The notes beneath the pieces were generated by a model that made no database searches, was not told the origin of the DNA, and saw nothing but the letters and a program-made list of their open reading frames with translations. Below are positions 1 to 8,700 of a stretch of 56,903 bases of DNA, in pieces. Position 1 is the stretch's first letter, and the number at the start of each line of letters is the position of its first letter. Location: assembly GCA_949959185.1 (NCBI GenBank), contig CATLIX010000018.1:1-56903 (forward strand), given 5' to 3'. Made by a program: the position numbers and the translations under genes. Source of the stretch: an uncultured Eubacterium sp. GTDB lineage: Bacteria > Bacillota > Clostridia > Lachnospirales > Lachnospiraceae.

Positions 1-468
1 TACAGTGATTGTTCCATTGTAAAATCTGTTTTCGCCAATCAGGTTCGCCTTCCCGGCCATATCCGTGTTTAACTTACTAACCGCCCCCGTCAGTGTCCCG
101 TCTGCCACCCCGGAAATATCGCTGGTTCCGCACAGTTTCCAGAGATACCTCAGATTTTTTGCAAACAGGGAAATTTTCTGCCAGAGGCTGCTCTGTTTCT
201 CTCCGCTTTCCACAGGTGTAATCTCTGTCCAGTCCTCCGGATTCTCCGTATCTCCGCTGGTAAATGTCACCGTGGTATCCCCGGCGTCCCCGGTTTTCTC
301 CAAAACAGTTTCTTTCTGCTGTTCCACTGTTCTTTTCAGGAATTCGTCATTATTGATAAGGGTCTGTGCCACTGCATTAAACAAATCCGCATGGGCCGGG
401 TCTGTGGTTTCAAATCTTCTTATATTTCTGTTATATTCCGGTTCTTCCGGGATCTCAAAATCTGCCAT
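1..468 (-). CDS. Phage tail fibre-like protein, N-terminal part (cut by window edge)
   Basis: The reading frame opens at an ATG at 466-468, preceded by a strong AGGAGG-type ribosome site, and runs without a stop to base 1. This gives 156 residues of a longer protein whose C-terminus lies outside the window. The start reads MADFEIPEEPEYNRNIRRFE, followed by a segment rich in Asn, Asp and Glu and then a helix-prone stretch (QKISLFAKNLRYLW). This layout is seen in tail-fibre genes at the end of clostridial PBSX-like tail modules. It is the last tail gene visible, directly after the tail-collar-like gene. It is probably a receptor-binding fibre, but the distal, specificity-determining part is not visible, so the role is inferred from position and N-terminal style. 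Confidence 0.7.
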   Translation of the reverse strand, partial: MADFEIPEEPEYNRNIRRFETTDPAHADLFNAVAQTLINNDEFLKRTVEQQKETVLEKTGDAGDTTVTFTSGDTENPEDWTEITPVESGEKQSSLWQKISLFAKNLRYLWKLCGTSDISGVADGTLTGAVSKLNTDMAGKANLIGENRFYNGTITV

Positions 469-479
469 ATCCTTCCCTC

Positions 480-878
480 CTAAAATTCATCATCCATCTG
501 TATGGTCATTGCAAGGTCGCTGTCTTTCCCTTTGGGAAGAAAATTCTTAATGGCGACCAGGTCCCCTTCTTCATCATAAAGGGCTGCTTCACTGATGTAT
601 GCCCCGGTAAGTTCTCCCGGTTCCAGCGTACATTCATACCTGCATTTCGTGTCAGACAGGATGGTGTACCGGTCCATTGGCTTTCGGAGCAGCTCATGGT
701 TCAGTTCTGTCTGGTTCCCGTCCGGTACCGGAACCTGATTTTCGCTGTCCGTTCCGCCATCCCCGAAAGCAATCCCTGCGATTTTCGGCAGGGGCGAAAT
801 CCCCGCCCTCGCTTTCATCATCTTTGTACGTGCCAGCAGGGTTACCACTGCTTCTGCATGGTTTGCATGATCTGCCAT
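480..878 (-). CDS. Phage tail fibre / tail-collar-like protein
   Basis: This 132-residue protein starts MADHANHAEAVVTLLARTKM and contains the segment GISPLPKIAGIAFGDGGTD, typical of short tail-fibre or collar proteins found after the DUF2313 gene in Gram-positive contractile tails. The second half (ISEAALYDEEGDLVAIKNF) resembles the beta-rich N-terminal part of phage tail-collar (DUF3751-type) proteins. The ATG has a GGAGG site about 9 bases upstream and lies 2 bases after the stop of the preceding baseplate gene, so the two are translationally linked. Likely role: connector or short fibre between baseplate and receptor-binding fibre. Family naming is from memory of motifs and is moderately sure. 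Confidence 0.7.
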   Translation of the reverse strand: MADHANHAEAVVTLLARTKMMKARAGISPLPKIAGIAFGDGGTDSENQVPVPDGNQTELNHELLRKPMDRYTILSDTKCRYECTLEPGELTGAYISEAALYDEEGDLVAIKNFLPKGKDSDLAMTIQMDDEF

Positions 879-880
879 AG

Positions 881-1699
881 CTATAATACCTCCTCTGTAA
901 TCTCTGCACTTATTTCCTTTGTTCCGTCCATTCTATATGTACCATCCAGATACCATTCATTTTTTCGGAAAACAGCAGAGGCCTCCACTTTTTCCTGATG
1001 TCCTGCCACTGCTGCTCCCTGCCGGATTCCCATATGGAGCCTCCGCAGGATACGGTCCGGACATATGCTGCCATCCACAGTATCTTTTTTCCAGAACGAA
1101 CAGGCCACGGTTACCTTCATTCCGGACAGGGAATATTTTTCCGGTTCCCGGTTGTCCACTTCTATGATAACTCTGTCATTTATAATATAAACCGTATGGG
1201 ACTGTTTCAGGCTGTCCAGCACGGATTTCACCGCTTTGGCGTCCAGCGTCCCGTCCCCCGTAAAATCTGCCCGGAAGATATTGGGATGTTCCGGCACAAA
1301 TCCATATTTTCCGGCATCATGAATGTCTGACACCCGGACCTGAAAGTCCAGCAGATTCGTAAAATATGTTTCCATCCGGCGGGGCGTCATGGGAGCCTTA
1401 AAATCCCGCTTCCGGAAAATTAATTTTCGTCGTTCTTCATAAGGCAGGTTCTCCCTGACCGGCAGGCCCCATTTCATCTCATGGTACATAAGCCCCCAGG
1501 TTGCTGTTTCCGGGAAAAACTGCCGGGGCAGTTCTTCCAGAATCCTCCTGGCATCGTCATATTCCAGTCCCATTACCTGGAACAGCCATTTTCCAACATA
1601 AGAATTGTCATAAAAGCCTTCCGTCACATAAGAAAGCTGCCTTTTTGCGCTTTCACTGTCGGGGAAATCCGCCATATCCGTTTTCTTTACTGTATTCAT
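881..1699 (-). CDS. Phage tail protein, YmfQ/XkdU-like (DUF2313)
   Basis: This 272-residue protein overlaps the stop of the baseplate J gene by 4 bases (ATGA-type coupling) and has an AGGAGA ribosome site. The N-terminal half (residues about 10-140) has the features of DUF2313/YmfQ proteins: YDDARRILEELPRQFFPETA, a W-x-L-x-x-x-E core, then R-x-x-I-x-x-KRDFKAPMT. In PBSX this position is XkdU, a baseplate-associated protein linking baseplate wedges to the fibres. The C-terminal third, after about residue 190, is extra and ends in a beta-rich stretch (WYLDGTYRMDGTKEI), perhaps a fibre-attachment segment. Assignment rests on gene order plus N-terminal similarity. Confidence 0.78.
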   Translation of the reverse strand: MNTVKKTDMADFPDSESAKRQLSYVTEGFYDNSYVGKWLFQVMGLEYDDARRILEELPRQFFPETATWGLMYHEMKWGLPVRENLPYEERRKLIFRKRDFKAPMTPRRMETYFTNLLDFQVRVSDIHDAGKYGFVPEHPNIFRADFTGDGTLDAKAVKSVLDSLKQSHTVYIINDRVIIEVDNREPEKYSLSGMKVTVACSFWKKDTVDGSICPDRILRRLHMGIRQGAAVAGHQEKVEASAVFRKNEWYLDGTYRMDGTKEISAEITEEVL

Positions 1700-2826
1700 A
1701 TTTTCTCCTGACTGAACGTAATGGTACCGGTTTCCGGGTACTCTTCCTCCGGTATCCTGATATTTTCCATGGCTCCGTTTATGAGGAAGGTGTCAAAGTC
1801 CTCCACCCCATGGATGGCGCTGAGCAGAGGGCGGACATCGTTATACCGGAGAACCCCTTCCTGCTTCGCATCTGTATAGACCTGCCTGACTGCCTCGGAA
1901 AATTCTTTCTGAATCTGCTCCATATCTGTGGTATGGTCATGCAGAATTCCGGTGCACATATAGGAAACCGGTACCGTTGAGGCAGCCACACATTCCAGTT
2001 CTGCACAGGCAGTGGGAAGCAGCCTCTTTTCCCTGTCATCCGGTGATACAATATAGTCATACACTTTCTGCACCAGCTTTTCGGAAGCCGGATGGCCTTC
2101 CGAATCCACAAGCACCAGCTTTACCGTTCCCGGCCCGTGAGGGGCTGATACCACAATACATGCTCCGGCCCCGGCTTCTTTCGCCCATCGGACATAATCC
2201 CCGTCATTCCCAAGGTATGTCCTGCTGTTTTCATATTCTGCTGCAATCCTGTCATAATAATCGTCATTGCTCTCCCGGTCTGTCCCGCCTTTCATTGGTT
2301 CCGGGTTGCCTGCTTCCGTAATCCCCTTTACCGGCTTTGCCATAAGGGAAACAGCGTTTGCCTTTACATTGTACATGATCCCCGGTTCCAGGGCGGTAAC
2401 GCCCGCTTCCGCTTTTCCGTCTTCTCCGATGGTACAGGTTTCCTCCGTACCAAACTCCAGGGAGGGCCCGGATTCCGTTGCCGGCGTACAGAACACCGTA
2501 CCTTTTGCAATTTCTGTTCCGGCCAGACCGGCTATACATATTGTTCCGGAGGCCTTCCCGGCCTCATGTCTGGCCAGATGGACCTGCTTTCCATGCAAAT
2601 CCAGCCATTCATCCCATGCATACTGGGGAAAAGCCGCCATCAGCGCCCGTGTCAGGTGGTACTGAAGAAGTTCCGCCTTTTCCAGGGCTGCGGGCATGGT
2701 AAAATCCCAGGGGAATCCTCCCGGCATATCGTCAATGTCATCCGGCAGGTTCTCCATCATCCTCTCATGAATTTCTTCCGCCGAACTGTTGTCCATAAAA
2801 TCCGGCGCTGTAAAATCCGGCTGCAT
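1696..2826 (-). CDS. Baseplate J/gp47 family protein (XkdT-like)
   Basis: This 376-residue protein is a baseplate wedge component. It contains the Baseplate_J hallmarks: W-L-D-L-H-G near residue 60 (DEWLDLHGKQVHLAR), a central jelly-roll-like region with repeated turns (GTEIAKGTVFCTPA), the D-D-Y-Y-D-R-I segment around residue 190, and the V-v-x-a-P-h-G-P-G-T-V stretch around 225. It starts with ATG after GGAAGGAGG. In contractile tails this protein forms the wedge arms that join the hub to the sheath. It follows the DUF2634 gene and precedes DUF2313, exactly as in PBSX (xkdS-xkdT-xkdU). The intergenic space upstream carries a 39-bp tandem duplication. Confidence 0.88.
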   Translation of the reverse strand: MQPDFTAPDFMDNSSAEEIHERMMENLPDDIDDMPGGFPWDFTMPAALEKAELLQYHLTRALMAAFPQYAWDEWLDLHGKQVHLARHEAGKASGTICIAGLAGTEIAKGTVFCTPATESGPSLEFGTEETCTIGEDGKAEAGVTALEPGIMYNVKANAVSLMAKPVKGITEAGNPEPMKGGTDRESNDDYYDRIAAEYENSRTYLGNDGDYVRWAKEAGAGACIVVSAPHGPGTVKLVLVDSEGHPASEKLVQKVYDYIVSPDDREKRLLPTACAELECVAASTVPVSYMCTGILHDHTTDMEQIQKEFSEAVRQVYTDAKQEGVLRYNDVRPLLSAIHGVEDFDTFLINGAMENIRIPEEEYPETGTITFSQEKI

Positions 2827-2840
2827 ACTGCTTTGCCTCC

Positions 2841-2918
2841 TTCCTCCGTATTACTGATTTATATTGTAACTGTAATAAATTCCTCTGTATTACTGATTTA
2901 TATTGTAACTGTAATAAA
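2841..2918. repeat. 39-bp tandem duplication (two copies)
   Basis: Bases 2841-2879 and 2880-2918 are direct copies that differ at about one position. The duplicated unit includes the last codons of the adjacent DUF2634 gene (coding EEFITVTI and stop) plus a few downstream bases, so a second, untranslated copy of the gene's end sits between this gene and the baseplate J gene. It looks like a recent slippage duplication. Confidence 0.9.
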
Positions 2919-3335
2919 TTCTTCCCAGTCCATTCCCTTCACCCGGAACCGGCAGTGCATTTCATCCCCGTCCCAGGAAAATTCAAAATCCTGGACGGAC
3001 TCTGTCCTGGGATTTACAAGAAGTGCATCCGTAATGGTCCGCTCCACCATGGATTCCACCGTCATTTCGTCATCATCCTCCATGGCGGCTTCCATTTCCA
3101 CGCCAGTCTCAGAAGGATAAGCCAGACAGGCATACCGTTCCGTCCGGGCTGTTTTATAACACCAGACCATAAATGCTTCCCGGCCGCTGCACTCCGTCAC
3201 ACGGTTTGCCCCGTCTCTGACAAAATCCCCGGCCTGTACGTCCCATTTCGCACTTCTTTTATACTGCACATCATACTCTGCACTTTCCTCTGTAAATTCC
3301 GGCACTTCAAATACCGGAAATAAAGCTCCTGCCAT
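2898..3335 (-). CDS. Baseplate protein, DUF2634/XkdS-like
   Basis: This 145-residue protein starts MAGALFPVFEVPEF at an ATG with a GAGGAGG site 7 bases upstream; an earlier in-frame start is less well placed. The pattern of an acidic N-terminus, a central W-D segment (KWDVQAGDF), a WCYKTARTERYACLAYP segment and a C-terminal beta-rich end fits DUF2634 (PBSX XkdS), a gp25-like lysozyme-fold baseplate wedge protein. It lies between the DUF2577 gene and baseplate J, as expected. The end of the gene (EEFITVTI) is duplicated just downstream. Function follows from the family and gene order. Confidence 0.8.
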   Translation of the reverse strand: MAGALFPVFEVPEFTEESAEYDVQYKRSAKWDVQAGDFVRDGANRVTECSGREAFMVWCYKTARTERYACLAYPSETGVEMEAAMEDDDEMTVESMVERTITDALLVNPRTESVQDFEFSWDGDEMHCRFRVKGMDWEEFITVTI

Positions 3336-3400
3336 CTGCACACCTCCTCGTATCACAGTTCACAGCCGGAGAAAACAGGCTATGGACTTCCCGAACGGAT

Positions 3401-3667
3401 TCAGGAACGTTTCACGGTGCCAAGGACCACCGCCTCGCTGGCAACCCATGCCACCAGTACCCTGCTCCCCGGACTGACGGAGGAAAGATATCCCAGCAGG
3501 GAATATTCTCCTTTGGGTACCGGAACCGGAAATGTATTGGTTACAAGGCTTCCGTCTTCCAGCACCTCTCCGAAATCCACCTGCAGCGGAGTGCTGCATT
3601 CTTCCCGCATCCTTGCGGCAATCACACCCGCCAGCCTGCTGATCCCGGAATTTCCTTCAAATGCCAT
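3401..3667 (-). CDS. DUF2577 family tail protein (XkdR-like)
   Basis: This small 88-residue protein has an N-terminal helix (ISRLAGVIAARMREE) and a beta-strand C-terminal half with PVPVPKGEYSLL and GSRVLVAWVASEAVVLG. This is the usual form of DUF2577 proteins encoded between XkdQ and XkdS in Gram-positive Myoviridae tails and diffocins. Its ATG follows AAAAGGAGG. The fold is thought to be an OB-like barrel in the baseplate hub or spike region. The symbol xkdR is by position only. Confidence 0.75.
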   Translation of the reverse strand: MAFEGNSGISRLAGVIAARMREECSTPLQVDFGEVLEDGSLVTNTFPVPVPKGEYSLLGYLSSVSPGSRVLVAWVASEAVVLGTVKRS

Positions 3668-3715
3668 CTTTCCCTCCTTTTCCTGTCCGGAGTTTCCCGG
3701 ACAGTATCCTCTCGC

Positions 3716-4960
3716 TCAGTCAAACGTTCCGTCATCCACCCACCCGTACACATTACTGCTGCTGTCCGTATGAATCAGATGCCAGGGGTGCGCCTTTCCG
3801 GAACCGTTCTTTTTTGTGATTTTCGCCGGCCCTGCACCTGCCGGATAGCCTCTGGCTCCGGGATAAGAGGAAATATAGTGGGTCCCTCCACGGAAATTCA
3901 CAACGTCTCCCACATTATGGTCTTTATGTGTTTCCGAAGTTTCTCCTTTCACTTCCTCCCGCTCCGTTTTTTTCAGTTCCATGGACATGCTGCAGGTATC
4001 AGCGTCATGCCGGACACTTTTCACATAAAAACTTCCTTTTGTCAGTCCTGCTTCCAGCTCTATCCTGTCCCCTTTCCGGATTACGGGAACATCCGGGCTC
4101 TGCAGGGTGATTTCCTTTTTTATGGTCCCGTCTTCGTTTAAGATTTCCTGAGCGGCAGATTTTGCCGCTTCCAGGGTTTCATCGGAACCCCTGACATATA
4201 TCCTCTGGCGGATTCCATACCTGGTAAGACCATCCAGTGTTGCCTCCACACTGGTTTTTCCCTCATCATCCGCCTGCCCTGTTACGGTCACGCGGGTGAT
4301 GAGGCTGTCAATACCATGGCTCTCGCTGACGGATTTTATATTATCCGCCTTAAAAATATATACATTTCGGTTGCTGCCCCGCGGAGTGATTTCCGCTTTT
4401 CCCTCCGCAGCCCGCAGGATACACTTTTTCCCGCCTTTTTTCACTGCGTCGTCCAGCAGTTCCAGCAGGATGTCTGAGAGGTACCGGTTATTGAATTTCA
4501 GTTTTCCGTGGGCCACGTCAGGCCCTTCATACTTCCTTAAAGGCAGTTCCCAGGCGTTCAGGATTCCCGTAACGGCTGACTTTGTACCGGTACCGGAAGG
4601 GAAATAAAGGTTTTCCTGGCTCTTCTGCAGACTGTAGAGCTCGTCATAGCAGACACATTTCAGCTCCCTTCCGCTGTTTTGCAGAGATGGATTCCAGGTG
4701 TTCACATAACCCCTGGCCACTTCCTGATTCAGGGAGCCGCCATCCGCAGATAATACCAGAATCAGGCAGCCGGGCTTTAAAATCCCCGACAGATACCCTT
4801 TTGACGTTTTGTCATTCCGGACCGTAAAAGACAGCCGGACGGAAAGCTCCCTTTCGTTTTCTTCCCACCCAAGATTTTCAATATAATCCCGGATTTTATA
4901 GCGCTTTCCTTTTTCATCCTCTGCCACCACATGGTACTGTATATTTGCAAGATTAATCAT
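3716..4960 (-). CDS. Baseplate hub protein, XkdQ/YqbQ-like with C-terminal SH3-like domain
   Basis: This 414-residue protein is the counterpart of PBSX XkdQ, the gpD/gp27-like hub at the tail tip. Residues 1-340 hold the hub fold with typical motifs: LSVRLSFTVRN, an SILV-rich strand, VYIFKADNIKSVSESHGID and the late-control-like IRKGDRIELEAG segment. The C-terminal 65 residues form an SH3b-like module (GDVVNFRGGTHYISSY, then HLIHTDSSSNVYGWVDDGTF). In Clostridia this module often accompanies LysM proteins or cell-wall hydrolases and could bind peptidoglycan. The start ATG follows AAGGAGG. No catalytic hydrolase motif is visible, so wall digestion, if any, must come from elsewhere. Confidence 0.85.
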   Translation of the reverse strand: MINLANIQYHVVAEDEKGKRYKIRDYIENLGWEENERELSVRLSFTVRNDKTSKGYLSGILKPGCLILVLSADGGSLNQEVARGYVNTWNPSLQNSGRELKCVCYDELYSLQKSQENLYFPSGTGTKSAVTGILNAWELPLRKYEGPDVAHGKLKFNNRYLSDILLELLDDAVKKGGKKCILRAAEGKAEITPRGSNRNVYIFKADNIKSVSESHGIDSLITRVTVTGQADDEGKTSVEATLDGLTRYGIRQRIYVRGSDETLEAAKSAAQEILNEDGTIKKEITLQSPDVPVIRKGDRIELEAGLTKGSFYVKSVRHDADTCSMSMELKKTEREEVKGETSETHKDHNVGDVVNFRGGTHYISSYPGARGYPAGAGPAKITKKNGSGKAHPWHLIHTDSSSNVYGWVDDGTFD

Positions 4961-4971
4961 CCTCTGCCTCC

Positions 4972-5760
4972 TTATGCCGGAATGGTAAGGGTTGTGCCTG
5001 GATAAATCCAGTGCCCGTGGTCGGAATCTGCTCTCCCGTGCTGTCTGGCCGCCTCTTCAATGGTTCCCGCATTTGCATCATAAATCCTGGGCCACTGCGC
5101 CCCTGATCCATAATGGGCCTGGGCAATCTTCCAGAGACTGTCGCCGCTTTTCACCACATAGGAAGTATCTGCTGTTTCCTGTACCTGCTCCGCCTCGTTC
5201 CTGGGTTTCGTTTTTTTCTTCCTCGTTTTCTTTTTTTCCTTTGTGGTGTATATTTTCAGCGGCTTTTTTTCCACAAAGGATATGGTGTAGCGGATATTCC
5301 CGTAAGCCCCGTAGGCCACCGTCTGGAAAGAGGAAATGGTCACATCCATGTTTATAAAAGTTCCAGTGACAAGCAGGTTCAGGACGGTCCCTTTTTTCAT
5401 ATAATTTTCCAGTGTTTTCACGCAGTCCGAAGGTTTCTTCCAGGCAGATTTCTTTACAATGGCTTCTTTTTTCTTTGTTTTTCCGAAAAACTCCCCTTCC
5501 CATGATATTTCTTTCACATCCGTACCTTTGGGCACCTTCACAGTACCCTGGGAGAGGAGGTCAAAACTCTGGTATTTCGCCGCGCTTTTACATGTTATTT
5601 TTTCCGGCAGGGAAGGGAAGGTGAATTTTTTCTTTTTCTTTCCGACGGTCACCAGTCTGATACTGATACCGCCGGCTTTCTTTCTGGCCGGAATTTTATC
5701 CGACAACATGGAAACGGAAGAATGGTTCTTCTTTTTCCCCGCATTCTGCTCACTTCCCAT
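4972..5760 (-). CDS. LysM-containing tail protein (XkdP-like)
   Basis: This 262-residue protein is the XkdP counterpart, encoded between tape measure and hub protein. Residues 25-170 carry a basic beta-rich domain with FPSLPEKITCKSAAKYQSF and the duplicated tail-protein pattern common in this family. A Lys/Glu-rich linker (170-205) follows, and residues about 211-262 form a LysM domain (YVVKSGDSLWKIAQAHYG, then YPGTTLTIP). LysM binds the glycan of peptidoglycan, fitting a tail-tip protein that contacts the wall during penetration. The very Lys-rich linker shows as T-rich runs on the plus strand. The start is the ATG at 5758-5760; spacing to AAAGGA is a little long. Confidence 0.87.
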   Translation of the reverse strand: MGSEQNAGKKKNHSSVSMLSDKIPARKKAGGISIRLVTVGKKKKKFTFPSLPEKITCKSAAKYQSFDLLSQGTVKVPKGTDVKEISWEGEFFGKTKKKEAIVKKSAWKKPSDCVKTLENYMKKGTVLNLLVTGTFINMDVTISSFQTVAYGAYGNIRYTISFVEKKPLKIYTTKEKKKTRKKKTKPRNEAEQVQETADTSYVVKSGDSLWKIAQAHYGSGAQWPRIYDANAGTIEEAARQHGRADSDHGHWIYPGTTLTIPA

Positions 5761-5765
5761 TCATA

Positions 5766-8700
5766 TCACTGTCCTTTCAGAGGCATGTTTCCAAATACTT
5801 CTGACAGCCTCTCTGCAATTTCTCCGCCGACTTCATCTGCCAGTTCCCGCAGATGCTGCCGGATGTTCTGTAACATATCCCCATCCTGCTGCCCTCCGCT
5901 GCCGGAGATGTGAAATTCCGGAGACATGGCAACATCCACCGATACCTGAATCCCTGTCATACTGCTCTGGCCGCCGGGAAGGGGTTCTCCGCTGTCCCAT
6001 ATTTCTTCTGTATCTTCTTCATTTCCATCCGGAACCGGCATGGCATATCCTGTAAATCCGCTGCCTGTATACGAAGCGAAACCAGAAGCCTGCCTGTCCT
6101 GTCCATACAGTTCCAGTGCACTGCCTTTGTAACTCGGACTGGCAGGGGCAGCGTATGGTCCATGGCTTCCCGGTGCCAGCCTTTCAGGCTTTGGACCGGC
6201 GGTGACAGGATTTCCGCCCCCATGATTTGCCGGCTTTCCGCCGCCTCCTCCGCCGCTGCCGCTTTTGGAACCGCTCCCTTCTTCTGAAAATAGTGATGCA
6301 AGGGAAGCTCCAATACCCGTACCGGCAGTCATACTAAAACTCGGCGCAATATTAATCTTTGCCATTACATCAAATGGTGAGCTTAATGCGTCCCTCACCG
6401 TATTCTCTGCAGAACTGCGAATGTGTAGTTTCCCTGCCTCAATTCCTTCCTGAATCCCTTTAACCATTGCAGCCCCATGTAAATTTCCTCGCTTACTGAA
6501 CACATCCATTCCATCCTCAGAATTCGTCTCTTCTTCCATGGACGGATCGGTTGCAGGCAGGTCCTCCCGCAGAGCCGATATATAGCTTCGAGGAATGGTA
6601 ACTGCAGTCGATTTCAGCAACTGCTCCAGATCTCCCCGCACTTCTCCTTCCATTTCTTCCAGATTAAACATTTCAGCAATAAAAGAATCATTCCATTCAG
6701 AAACATCCGGCTTTACCGCCAGCGCATGTTCCATGGCCTGCGTCAGTTTTTCCGTCATGCTGCCTTCCAGATCCGGCAGTATTCCGTCAAGCTCCTTCGG
6801 GAATGCGGATGCAATGGTATCAAGCTGAAATTCTTCCATCCGGGCTGTCAGCGCTTCTATCTGGCTGTTATATCCTTCTTTTATCTGCTGGTAGAGGCTG
6901 TCATACTCTTCCGGACAAATTGTTCCTTCCTGCCTCGCCAGGTCAAGATTTCTTAAAGACACCTGTAAAGCCTCATCGTAATTCTGCTGGAACTGAGCCC
7001 CATTGGCCTGCAGTTCTGTCTGGAGCTGAGCGAAAGAATCTTCACTCAGGCCAGCCCCTCCATATTTGATTTTCAGACTTTCAAACCCTGCATTTTCTTC
7101 CGCCTGAGATACCTTGTCTGTGATACCTGCAATCTGCTCCTGAAGTTCTGTAAGAGCATCTGCTTCACTCATTTCCACTTCCACACCGCCAATTTTTACA
7201 GTAATTTTATCTTCTGTGGAAATGACTCCATCGGACAATGATTCTGACAGAACCCTTTGCATTTCCTCCTGCAGTTCATTTACCTGTGTCTCATACCCTG
7301 CATACATATCATCCAGCCCTTTTGTGTCAGTCCCTCCGGTCAGAAGCTGCAGGGCCACTGCCGCCTCATAATGGCTGTCTTTTAAGTAATCCCTGACGGA
7401 AGTAATATAACTGTCAATGGCTGCCTGATACCCTTCCCTGTCTTCCACAGACAGTTCCAGGCCCAGACTGACGTTCCAGTTCTGTTTTGCAAGTGCGGAC
7501 TTTACATGTTCCAGAGAAGCAAAAGATTCCCCTGCAGCCTCCGCTGCGGCAGAAAATTCTTCCAGCCCTTCGGCCATACTGCCAAAAGTAAGAGCTTCCG
7601 CCAGTTCCTTCACTTCCGTAAGGGACAGTTTCATATCCCCGAAAGCCTCCTTCATAACCTGCGCACAGGATTCCTGAAAGTACTGTGCAAGCTGCTCTGT
7701 GGTGACCTCCGTATCTTCCATGGCTTTCTGCAGGGCTTCGCTTTTGAATTTCACATCTTCCATATCAAAGCCTGTGGCTTCAAAGACTTTCCGGGCCTTC
7801 TCGGCCTCACGCTCCATTTCTTCCACATGCTCCTGATATTCTTCTTTGACTTTGTTTCCTTTTATCCAGCCGGCAATACCGCCGATGCCTGCTCCAATTA
7901 AAGCTCCAGGCACCGCCATAACTCCACCAAACATTGCTCCAATAGAGGCTCCTGCCAGGGCGCCTGTTCCGGCTCCCGCTATCTTCCAGGCACCGGATTC
8001 CCCGTATGCCGCCGCTTCTTCTTCATTTTCAGACTTATAGGCCTTATAAAAATCTACTCCTCCGCTGACAACGGAGGCTCCTCCGGCAATAGCGCCGGCT
8101 GTGGCTCCGGCGCCAAGAAGCGCAGCGGAACCGCCAGACATTGCTCCTGCCATATCGCCAAAATACATCCCTGCCGTACTGCTGCCTCCCGACAGTCCAT
8201 ACCCTGCATTCGCCAGAAGTCCCATAATCCCTGAACCCCTGACCATTGCATTTCCGGTTGACCCCATAAGGGAACTGGCTATCGACTTCCCGACAGAACT
8301 TCCGGCCAACATCTTCCCTGCGCCAATCAACGGCCCGGCCATCTTCATCAGCAGGGCGGCAGAAAAGAGGGAAGACAAATCTGCGGCTTCTCCGCCTGGC
8401 AGTAATTTCCCTGCACTGGAAAGCAGGTTCTGAAACGCCTCCCCCAGCTTCGAGGTAATGGTGCTTACATCAAAACCTTCTGAAAATCCCCTGGCAAAGG
8501 AAGCACCGATACTTGCCCCTTCATCCAGAGTTCCGGACAAATCAATACCCAAAAGCGCCATAACACCTGTTTTCAGTCCGGTTCCAAGGCCAGCTCCAAT
8601 ATCCCCGGCAATCTCCGCAACTTTTGCTTTTCCGGCGGAACTCCACCAGTCACTGAATGGCTCTATGATAATATCATCCCACAGGATTTTCGCTTTCCCG

